This document shows, one piece after another, positions 54,518-64,000 of a DNA stretch of 64,000 nt (positions within the stretch are counted from its first letter, which is position 1; each line of letters opens with the position of its first letter). The DNA is from Sepioteuthis lessoniana. Taxonomy: Eukaryota; Mollusca; Cephalopoda; Myopsida; Loliginidae. Position numbers and translations under genes: made by a program. Location: positions 7,241,860-7,305,859 of the forward strand of contig OY757904.1 in assembly GCA_963585895.1 (NCBI GenBank), in the 5' to 3' direction. Below the pieces are notes generated by a model. It was not told where the DNA came from. It searched no databases and saw only the letters and a program-made list of their open reading frames with translations.

Positions 54518-54895
54518 CTTCCAGCCTGGTTGGTGGCGCTGACTGTATCCTCTTTAGAGGGGCAAGACTACCCCAAAGGGTTATCCTCAATTTGAAACTA
54601 AGCTGCATTTGATGGTGAGGCTTCAATTCTGGGGAATGTGGAGTACCCCTTTATTGCCATGACCCATCAGATCCCCTATATCCCGGAATAGTAGTATCTG
54701 TTAGAGTTCCATTATGGGCCAAATAGATCTTTTTTTAAAATATTTCATATTCGGTTGGACAGTGTAAAAAAAAACCTTAAGAAACAACTTCACAACAAAT
54801 ATAAATATGAACGTACAATAAACGCGATTCCCTAACCTCCAAACATGAAATAATCTTAGACGGTTTAATATAACATTAAAGTCAATCAATCGACC
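54518..54895 (+). mobile_element. MHT element, copy j (tail type 2, no array)
   Basis: Head landmarks (GACTGTATCCTCTTTAGAGG, GATGGTGAGGCTTCAATTCT, GGAGTACCCCTTTATTGCCA, GGAATAGTAGTATCTG) are followed by barely one partial minisatellite unit. The 3' end comes next (TTAAGAAACAACTTCACAAC, CCCTAACCTCCAAACATGAA and an AATC end at 54877-54890). It shows the minimal form of the family. Confidence 0.7.
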
Positions 54896-54899
54896 AGTA

Positions 54900-55535
54900 C
54901 TCCAAGCTATGGTGGAATGACAGAGCTGATTGGGTTGTCTTACCATGATTATATGCAATCAATCTTGGAGAAAGATATTTCTGAATTTAAACAGGGTAGA
55001 AGCAAAATGAAAACACTTTTCTATCAATCTGAAGAACATAGTCATTCACAATTCAATGATAAAAGACATTGTGAAGAATTTTGATTGTCTAAGTCTTGAA
55101 AAGACATGACACTTTCCACTCTATGTCTATTCATCCTTGGGGTTCAAGTATATGACTGACTGCTCTATAAGAAGGGTTTCTGAAATGGCGCAATTATTCT
55201 AATGTCTTTCACGTCCTCAAATCTTTCTTTTAAGATTATTTTAAAAGTCGCTCGAACTGAGCTTTACTGGATTCTGAGACGCTGTACAAGTGCAATGCTG
55301 TGTTTCACTAAAAACTGCTGATATTGAGACTGCCGATCAAAAAGTATTGGGATTATGAAAGAAGAGTTCGATTCAAAATTCTCTGGTCGTCAACTACGAC
55401 AGAATACCAGACTATAATAACAATGAGTATAAAAATACTAAATACAGTAGTATGTATTTTTTTTTTTTTTGTTATTGTTAAGAAATCCTTCAGTATAAAG
55501 TGTATTTTTTTATATAAAAGGTTTCCAATTTAACA
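54900..55535. other. No gene seen
   Basis: Unassigned sequence with a T-run near 55449. The frame at 55324-55533 shows no recognised motif. Confidence 0.45.
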
Positions 55536-55539
55536 AATA

Positions 55540-56250
55540 TTTGATTGTTTGATTGATTTTAACAGTATCTCAACCCGTCTTGAATTATTTTATGCACTGA
55601 GGTTAGGGAATCATGTTCAGTGTATGTTTATATTTACATTTTTTGTGTCGGTGTTTTATAAGCGTTTTTGTACACTTATATCAAGTATTTCAATCGAATA
55701 CAAATAATTTCTACACAGTAGTATGGTTTCAAGTATTCCTATTAAACACTAATAATTTATTTACAATTATATGATTTCAAGTAATTATTCCTATTGGATG
55801 ATAACTGTTTGTACACAATTAGATGGTTTCAAGTATTCTTTTCTAACTCTAATAATTTGCAACCAATTATATGGTTCCTAGTAACTAATAATAATCCTTA
55901 GATTTCTAATAATCCTTAGATTTCTAGTCTTCCTAACATTAATAATTCTATTTAATAATACTCATTTGTTTGCACACGGTTATATGGTTTCAAGTATTCT
56001 TGTTCAAATGTAATTATTTTTAAATATTTGATCGAAAGAGGAGACTATAATTGGTACTACTAACCTGGGTCAGAGAAGACTTGGAAATAATGGCAATGAA
56101 GTGGTACTCTACACTTCCAAGATCCCTGGAACTGGAGCCTCACCATCAGATTCAGTTCAGTGTCATATCAGAACATTCCTTTTTGGGGTGGAGGTCTTAC
56201 TTCTCTCCAGGAGATACAGTCAGCATATTCTAAGCCGGGACGAACTGATC
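55540..56250 (-). mobile_element. MHT element, copy k (tail type 2, 5-6 units)
   Basis: On the minus strand the head lies at 56250-56040 and the diverged minisatellite units at about 56000-55690 (repeated complement of ATGGTTTCAAGTATTC). The 3' end is at 55665-55545, with CCTAACCTCAGTGCATAAAA, the hairpin partner and (AATC)n. This is one of the two or three most complete copies. Confidence 0.75.
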
Positions 56251-57230
56251 GGGACAAATATTTGTGAATAACATGGAACTGTTGCAAAATAAGTACAGTG
56301 TAACCAGGGGCCGGACTTTCGCTTACAGAGGCCCTAAAATATATGAAATTAGAGACCATTCTCCATAGAATAAATAAATAGATAAAAATTATACCATTTA
56401 TACACATATACATAATTTTTTTATGAAGTAATGTTAAAGAATAAAAACTAGTGATAAAATAAAAGTATATTTAAAAACGTAATCCTGAGCGGGAGTATCC
56501 CAAAGCTATAGCTGATCTCGCTTGTTAGTTAGTCAAGCATTCACTTTATCTGAAAATTTATATTTAAGCAAGGAACCTTATATGGGAGATAGCATTAACG
56601 GATTGGTGTTATTCATTGCAATAACATTAGTTTGGGAGGATAATTTTTGTTTTCAAACTAGAAGAAGGGTAATTTTTTTAATCAGTTAATCTAATAAAAG
56701 TCTGTGATTTAACTTACATCGATACCCGATCAACCTGATCCACGAAAATTTGTGCTGATAGTTTATTGATTACTAAGACTTTGTTCTGAGTTACCAATCA
56801 CATTTTCTGCTGAATTAGCCACACACTTTCAAGCGTGCCGTGCAGCTGGGACACGTCCCATCTAGACTTCGTTTTTCCTCTTTATGTTAAGCAAATAGGA
56901 TGCAACATTGGACAGGTTTCTTGTCTCAAGTTCCTGTAATGACCGACATTAATGATCGGTCTCTCGCTCACTGGTAAACATTGAATGTAACAACCTAATC
57001 CTATTGTGCACATTTCCTCATTAGTAAAACTATACGCTTACCACATATCTTCGATCAGTATCGGATTCCATTAATGGCTACTGAAATGGACACTGTTTAT
57101 TTATTTATTTTTTATGTTTTGAGCCGCTTGTCTTCATTTTGGTATTTTTCTTTATCTGCTAAACTTTATCTGTTCCATTTTCATTTGCGGGTTTACTTCT
57201 ATCACCCCCAATTATTTCCCTTTTCTTTTG
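56251..57230. other. No gene seen
   Basis: AT-rich sequence with no recognised repeat or gene. Confidence 0.5.
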
Positions 57231-57233
57231 TTT

Positions 57234-57360
<127 letters not shown>

Positions 57361-57724
57361 ACACTGTCTAGAACTTGATTTTTTTTTTTGTAGTGGGAGG
57401 GAACATTTTTTTGTTACCTCTCTCTCTGTTTTTGCCACCACACATTCATTATGTTACAAAAACCTTCTCCGCCCGCCCGCCTGCCCACAACTGACACAAA
57501 AGGACAGGATCGATGAAACTGGTAATGAATTGATTATTTAAAAACGATAAAGATTCTCTAATGTTGATTTATTGATCTTGACATAATGGATACTAATACG
57601 CAAAACAAACAACGAAACAATTTCTTTCGTTTAATGTTTTACCCGTTCGAGTCGCTAAATGACATTTTTGTGAACTTCGTTGACACAATATTTTTCATTT
57701 TTATCTTTTTGTCTCAATACAAAG

Positions 57725-57781
57725 GATGGAATTAGACAAATTATTGAATACGAAAAAGAAAGGCAAACGAGTCGGGAACAT
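57725..57781 (+). CDS. Weak internal exon candidate
   Basis: A 57-nt segment lies between an acceptor after a pyrimidine-rich stretch (TTTTTGTCTCAATACAAAG) and a strong donor T|GTAAGTT at 57782. Frame 1 is open and reads DGIRQIIEYEKERQTSREH, a plausible charged helix. Frame 2 is also open. The phase does not fit the candidate exon at 58426, so another exon would be needed between them. No family is recognised. Confidence 0.25.
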
Positions 57782-58425
57782 GTAAGTTAATCTTAAATAC
57801 ACTGGGGAATTTTCAGGATTAATTCATTGGATTAATACAAAAAATCTGGATTCTTATTACATCGTTTTTGAAAGAGCAAACGCCGAAAATACAACAAGAA
57901 CAGTTCAAAACCTGAGGTCAAAAAATTTGTTTTATAGTTTGGCAAAGATGAGGTGCGTGATTTTTCCAATATTATATTGTTTTTGAATTCATGAAAATAT
58001 TTTTGGTTGAATGATTAGTAAGTTATCTTAAAATAACTAAAATCAGTAAAATATTCACTCACATGAGATAAGAAAACAACTCTTTAGAATTTCCGTTTTT
58101 TTAAAAATTTAAACCTGAAAGAAAGGCAGAATTTCAAAAATGATTTTTGTTCAATGTATAATTGCGCATAGAGTTTAGCTTTTGCAGACATTTTATTTAC
58201 CTTGTTTGAAGTTCTAGGTTGAAATATACACGATAATTCGGACTGATGTCCTTACCTTTAATATTTTGGCTATAATGTTTCGTCTAGTAAGCTTTCCAAA
58301 TGTTCTATTGAGAAAATGTTCTATTTATATGGGGAGCAATACTATTAGACTCAGACTATGAAAACTAAAAACATATTTGTTTTGTATAACTCTGACCTGT
58401 AAATTCTGGATATTTCACCTTTCAG

Positions 58426-58495
58426 ACCAATTGATATGTTTACCAATTACTCGGGATGATTTTACAAGAACTGGACTGCAAGTTATGATTGAAAG
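58426..58495 (+). CDS. Candidate internal exon
   Basis: A 70-nt segment follows a good acceptor (TATTTCACCTTTCAG) and ends at a strong donor AAAG|GTAAGT (58496). Only one frame is open; it reads QLICLPITRDDFTRTGLQVM then IE and ends in phase 2. That phase joins in frame to the candidate terminal exon at 59071. I recognise no protein family; the hydrophilic, balanced composition is better than in chance frames nearby. Confidence 0.3.
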
Positions 58496-59070
58496 GTAAG
58501 TTAAAAAAAATAGATGCCTCTTCCAAACAAAATAAAAAAAAATAGAAGAATCAAATTCTTTAATAGAACAACAAGAACATTAGCAATGACACCCCCCCAA
58601 AGCAAACTAACAAAATAAACAAAAACAAACGCCCATCAGACGATATTAAGAATGTTCACACAAATACAAGAATAGCGAAATAGTTTTAATGTTGTTTAAT
58701 TCCATTGTTTGTATCAAGAGTTGTAAACATCTAAGAGTTTATTCTCTAATGTGATTCACCGAAAGTCATAATATTGTCAGTCCTTTTTTTTTTTTTAATT
58801 ATAATTGCTTTTTATCGCGACAAAAAAGCAACAAAAATAGGATGAAAGAAAAATTACTCAGAAAATTGATATTGAAATTACTTTTATCTCGGAAATTCTG
58901 ACAGCATAAGGAAATTATTTTTTAAAAATCTTTCTGAGAGGATGACTTTGGGATTGGCTTAATATGCAATATTGATAGAGGAAAATCTTTTTCTGGATAC
59001 ACGAACACATACAGTTATATTCATGTGCTATATCAGAGATTGTCATTAATGTCTGTTTTTTTTTGTTTAG

Positions 59071-59222
59071 CTCCATGATAAGGCTTCTTGTATATTAGGG
59101 TAGGTTAATTTTTTCTTTAACAAAATCATCTTCGGACGAGTCAACATGGTTGGAGTTTAGTTTGATAACTGATACTAAAAGTTAGATGTTTGGATTTTAC
59201 TATCATTTGAGGAAACAATAAA
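59071..59222 (+). CDS. Candidate terminal exon with poly(A) signal
   Basis: After a strong pyrimidine tract and acceptor (GTCTGTTTTTTTTTGTTTAG), joining in phase from 58495 gives a short C-terminus SSMIRLLVY and a TAG stop at 59096-59098. AATAAA lies at 59217-59222, about 120 bp later, followed by T-rich sequence. Exon, stop and poly(A) signal are in a sensible order, but each element is common by chance in AT-rich DNA. Confidence 0.25.
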
Positions 59223-59229
59223 GAATCTT

Positions 59230-60120
59230 CAATTTTGTAAGATTTTGTCGATACATTGTGCTATTTTAACCATAAATACATGAAAGGTTACTGTTTTCTT
59301 TTAATATAAAATATAATTTTGATATTCTAGGAATGTTACGGTAGATTGGGTATCTTCAATTTTTGTATGATGTATCAATGACTCCTTAAACTTAAGATTC
59401 GCGAATGTCACTTTCTCCTGAAAGGTTATTTTTGACCAGTGTATAGCTTCTAAGTTAATGGTCATGATTTTTTAACTGTTTCTTCGCTGGTTTCTCATCT
59501 ATGAAAGAATGTAAATTCCATTTTCATTTTTGAAAACTTATTTGTACTTGTTTTTTTAATTACTTATTATTTTTATTCTTACATTTTGATTTAAAACTGT
59601 GAATTGACCTAACCAATTTAGTAACACTCTTCGTATGAATAAATATTTACTTACTTGACAGAATTTTTAAGAGGTTCTTCCTTCAGTTTGAATTCATCTG
59701 ACTTCATAGAACGAAAATGAAGCTTTTTCATGCATATAAGGAGACGACTATATATGTTTCTTGAATTAATAGAAAAAGCTAGTAATCTGTTTGATGTCAG
59801 TTTTAAACATCCAGATTTAACTTAGACTTCCGTTCCACAATCAATCTACTCTAATGCATATGCGTTTGTAGGTTTGGATGAAGAAGTAAACTAAGAAACC
59901 ATACTTATATAATTTTGTTAAGGACATCTTTTTTATTTTTTCCGTTGCCACAAATCATAATGCAGTAATCTTTTTTTAGAAAATTATGTGAAAATGGCCG
60001 TAAAATTTCTGAGAAAAAGAAAATATGTAGAATGGATTTTTCACATTTGTCTGCTTGTCTCGTGGTGTCTGCGATTAAAATTAAAAAAAAAAATCTCTGA
60101 CCAGGCGTAGATGGGTCCTT
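59230..60120. other. No gene seen
   Basis: AT-rich, T-run-rich sequence downstream of the candidate poly(A) signal. Confidence 0.5.
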
Positions 60121-60127
60121 CTAATAG

Positions 60128-60435
<308 letters not shown>

Positions 60436-60439
60436 TCAA

Positions 60440-63060
60440 AAGCTATAAAGATAAGTCTTGACTTTTAATAAAAATTTGATATTTAAAACTTAAATGAACA
60501 CGTATACCTAAATGAGCAACTTCTTTAATAAAGCGATAAGTTTTAAACGTCAAGACAGCGTCTCGATGAGTCAATGCTAATTCGAAAAAAATTATGAATT
60601 CAGTCTAAAAAATCTTTGGACGTAATGTTCTGGGCAAAACGCGTGATTTTGCAAGTGCAGCAAGTTCCTTAATCTTAATATCTTGTTCAGTGCAATTATT
60701 TAACTTTTTTCCTAAAATGAAAATTTATCTCAAAGGCATGAGAGTTCAGAACATTGGTGACAGTTAAAGGGAAACGATGATACACCTTCACACCATATCA
60801 AAAGAGAAAATTGAGAAGTGCTTTGATCAATTGAAAACTCACAAAAGTAAATGTGTTACATGCCAAGGGGATAATTTTGAAAAAAAGATAGTTTTATTCA
60901 TTCTTCATTTCTCTCTTGGCAAATACGACTTCAGTTTCGGTAATTATAACACATCTCATATATACATGGATGTTTGTATATATATATATATATATGGGGG
61001 GTGTTTGTGTATTGTGCGTGTGTATGCGTATGTGTACATGTATGTGTGTGCGTATGTATAAATAGTTTCCTGAATTTTTCGGTATTACCGAAAAAGAGAA
61101 TGAAAAGTTATTTTAATTTGTGTTCATTAAAACAATTCATTCGTGGAAATCAGCGGCCATTTTCACATCCTTTTTCTTGCCCATTAATTACGATATTTTA
61201 TTGTATGAAGAACTAAGATGAATGTTCTATATAAAAATGAGAATCTTTTTCTTACTCTATCCTCATCTTGATTTGTTACTTTCGTGAATTCAGAATCGGG
61301 ATATTTGTTTCTTACATCAAAAGAATTAATTCTGTATTTACGTTCTTGCCGTTCAGTACAATGGCGCATTTTTTCTTGTAAATCCAAGAAGTATTCTCAT
61401 ATATAAATTTGTAATGATGTACACATAGGTATACGGATAGGAATAATCCAATAGAGTTTTCAGACAATAAGATTACGTTGTAATATGTTTATGTTAGGAT
61501 ATCACGGCAAAATATCACTTTTCGGTATTTATCATTTATTATAAACTTGTTGGTTTGTTTATTATAACTGAATTATTTATCTGTTAGGATTTGAACTTAG
61601 TGCAACCAATGTTAGAAATTATATTCGCTATGAGAAGCGAAATATTTTATCCTTAAATGTTTTCTTGTATAGAAGAAATATATGAAATTGAAAATGTTAC
61701 TGTAAGAAAGAAATGAATAGATTTATATTTAACTACAATAAGATTTGTTTGGCATATTATACGAATAATCAAACGAATGATAAGAAAGGTGAAAGAAAGG
61801 TTAATGAAGGATCTTTGTAAAGATCTTAGAAAGGATCTTAGAAAGAACATTAGTAAGGATCTTAGAAAGGATGTTAGAAAGGATAATCTTACAACAGGTT
61901 GTTGTGCACATGAAGTCTATATTTGTCTACTTGTGTAAATCCAAAACAGGAATTATAAAATACTGCATGTAAAAATGTGTGTTGCTTATGCATACAAAAG
62001 AGTTTCTTTACTTACAGTTTCCATTGTCGCATTCGTATGAAATGTGTACCAACGAACAGCTTTTACATCTTGTTAATGAGAATCTAAGAGATGTCTAACG
62101 TAGTCAAAACTTATGATTACAGCTCTGAGGGTAAGGAAAGACCGCATCTGACACCTTGTCATCCATTCAACTAAAGAGTGAATATTATTTGACGGACTTT
62201 TATGCTTATCTATGAGCTATTGCTTGGCCAGTTTTCGTTGTAACAAAATCTTTTGACACACTCTAAGGAGGAAGATCTCTAGAAAAGAGCAGATAATTGA
62301 AAATTTCGCATTTAATGACGTCATTGGTCATAATAGGTCACAGGTTACTCTAAGGCAAGACAACATATCAGTTTGAGGGAGAGGGAGGAGTATTTTTTAT
62401 TCTATATTTGATTATTCTGTTTTTTTTTTACTATAAACATGCAGAGTATTTTCTGAAAAGGCAATGTAATAGGCAAGAAAAATGAGTAGATAAGAAATTC
62501 AGGGAAAAAATAAAGATTTGAAAAATCATAAATGATGTAAAAATATGAGGCAAAAATCTCTTTAAAAAGTGAAACATAAAAAGCGAATGTTATATTCACC
62601 CCATTACCGAGTCAGTGTTCTCTAAAGTTAGCCAGGAATGGTTTTCGGGAAGAACTTCCTGATATATTCTCAAAAAACAATGCAGCCAGATATCTTTGAT
62701 GCATACCGATCTCGCTATATTTACCAAATTTTCGCTTAAACTCTTCGTAGTTAACTTTTTCTATCACATCTGATCCTTAATCTGATTGTTAAAATATAAT
62801 ATCAAATCATGAATAAAACTCGTCTCTTGTGTAATTGATACTATTATTCCAACTACAATCAATCGTGTGAAAAACATGCTTTGTCCATTGTGAAACATAT
62901 GCAACATGATGGATCAAATAATAATCAAGGATTATGCTAGTGTCCAACTCTGCAATGAGTGGATTTCAAAACAATGGCAGAAGGTGTGATTAGTCTTTTT
63001 TCTTTTCTGGTATAATATCTCGGAAAAAGTAGTTTACCGAGTTAATAATTGCCTCCATTA
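60440..63060. other. AT-rich sequence, no gene accepted
   Basis: Frames at 60777-61061 and 61184-61387 are open but unrecognised. The only internal repeat seen is the 12-bp array at 61807-61888. Confidence 0.5.
61807..61888. repeat. 12-bp minisatellite (AAGGATCTTAGA)n
   Basis: About seven imperfect units of 12 bp, for example AAGGATCTTAGA, AAGAACATTAGT and AAGGATGTTAGA. Confidence 0.75.
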
Positions 63061-63067
63061 TATTCTT

Positions 63068-63415
63068 CCCCATAGCAGTGGGGATTAGAATACACTGACT
63101 GTACCTAAGACAGAGGAATAGCTCCCCCCCATTGGGGTATCTTAGATATGACACTAGAATTTTTTAGGGATCTACTGAGAGTGGAGTACCCCTTCGTTGT
63201 CATTACTACCAGTCCCACTTTTACCCAGAGTGGTAGTATTGGTCAATTAAGAATTATTTGTATTCGATAGGATAGTGTGCAAAAAGCCTCTTAAGAAAGG
63301 GCTACACAAAAATGTAAACGTTAACTCATAACGAATGAAATTCCTAACCTCTAGGCATAAAATAACCCTAGACAGGTTAACATGCCATTAAAATCTATCC
63401 ATCAATCAATCTATT
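63068..63415 (+). mobile_element. MHT element, copy l (tail type 2, one unit)
   Basis: The head (AGTGGGGATTAGAATACACT, GACTGTACCTAAGAC, GGAGTACCCCTTCGTTGTCA, CAGAGTGGTAGTATTGG) is followed by one minisatellite unit (about 63245-63285). A very well preserved 3' end follows: CTAACCTCTAGGCATAAAAT, AACCCTAGACAGGTTAAC, ATGCCATTAAAATC and an ATCAATCAATC end. The hairpin arms GGCAT/ATGCC and TAACC/GGTTA are complete. Confidence 0.8.
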
Positions 63416-64000
63416 ATTTTCTAAGATACATTATGGTGCTTAAGCAAAATCAGTCGACATTTACAAGTTTCTTCTCGAGGTTCACAAAAAGATCATTGCA
63501 AAAAATGTTTGTCAAGTAACTCATTGTTGATTAGCATCGATGATCTTATACGAACCTGTGCCTTCAGCACGATTTGACTGTAAGTCTATTGCTGTTTAGA
63601 GTTATCACCAAACAACCACATGGAATTGTGTCAAGAACAACTTACTTAAAATCCCGACTGTTTATTATCAAATAGTTTTCAAGATTCAATGTTTTGTTTG
63701 TAATTTGTCAAGAATGGCATTCTCAAGCGTCCATTGCATAGGCTTTGGAGATAGATCTTATTGCTAAGTAACGCTTTGTCTTTTTCCAGAAAAATATAAG
63801 TCTACACTTGATAACCGATATTTGATTCATCATTAGAGAAAATTGATAAAGAAACAAGAGATCGATGGAGTTGACTCTGATTTCGACACTTTAAAGACAA
63901 TCAACCTCAGAATCAAATCTTTATCAAGCCCCAGCTCTCAATCACTTCTCCAACCTATAGTCTATATTCCAAAATAAGAACTGGTCAGTTTATAAAATAG
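63416..64000. other. No gene seen
   Basis: Unassigned sequence to the end of the window. Confidence 0.5.

Noticed and set aside
57842-57940. Extra exon after GAATTTTCAG (about 57810)
   Set aside because: The frame is open but the donor (AG|GTCAAA) is weak, and its phase does not fit the flanking exon candidates.

Overview
This window looks like non-coding DNA from a large, AT-rich animal genome, most likely a mollusc and probably a cephalopod of the octopus type. The evidence is long (TA)n, (CA)n and (GA)n tracts, many tRNA-derived SINEs with A and B boxes, several families of non-LTR retrotransposons, mariner relics, and no dense or operon-like genes. The taxon is an inference from repeat style and remembered protein families. 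No host gene can be named. Names such as LINE-A or MHT are working labels for this report only.

The window is mainly a record of retrotransposition. LINE-A has an APE endonuclease plus reverse transcriptase and ends in a (GAT)n tail. It occurs as 3' fragments at 2985-3455, 6406-6877, 29335-29795, 39434-39912, 45740-45982 and 47433-47485, and as a 2.7 kb inverted copy at 12055-14775. LINE-B is a reverse-transcriptase element whose C-terminus carries a zinc knuckle and a PD-x14-D motif like a restriction-like endonuclease. It ends in a short hairpin plus an (AAT)n tail and forms clusters at 4371-6185, 10621-12054, 14800-15540, 42905-44430 and 50200-53725. LINE-C is a jockey-like C-terminal fragment at 26925-27415 that keeps its 3' UTR.

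The non-autonomous elements follow the same pattern. SINE-1 (about 290 bp) is young, with target-site duplications (TSDs) of 11-19 bp at three full copies. SINE-2 includes an exact tandem duplication. SINE-3 ends in the same hairpin tail as LINE-C. A further family, here called MHT, has a unique head, a variable run of a 48-bp minisatellite and a 3' hairpin tail of one of two types. About twelve MHT pieces are present. Mariner-type elements are present only as fragments or internally deleted copies.

Possible host features are few and weakly supported: a CpG-rich segment at 18885-19245 with adjacent CRE and ETS motifs, candidate exons with good splice signals at 57725-57781 and 58426-59098 followed by AATAAA at 59217, and a minus-strand open exon-like segment ending at 20192 with a perfect CAG|GTAAGT donor. 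The remaining stretches are AT-rich sequence with short, low-complexity reading frames that I do not accept as genes. I found no CRISPR array, tRNA gene, rRNA gene or virus-like gene, and no new biological system. The best candidates for novelty are the MHT family and the hairpin tail it shares with a LINE and a SINE.
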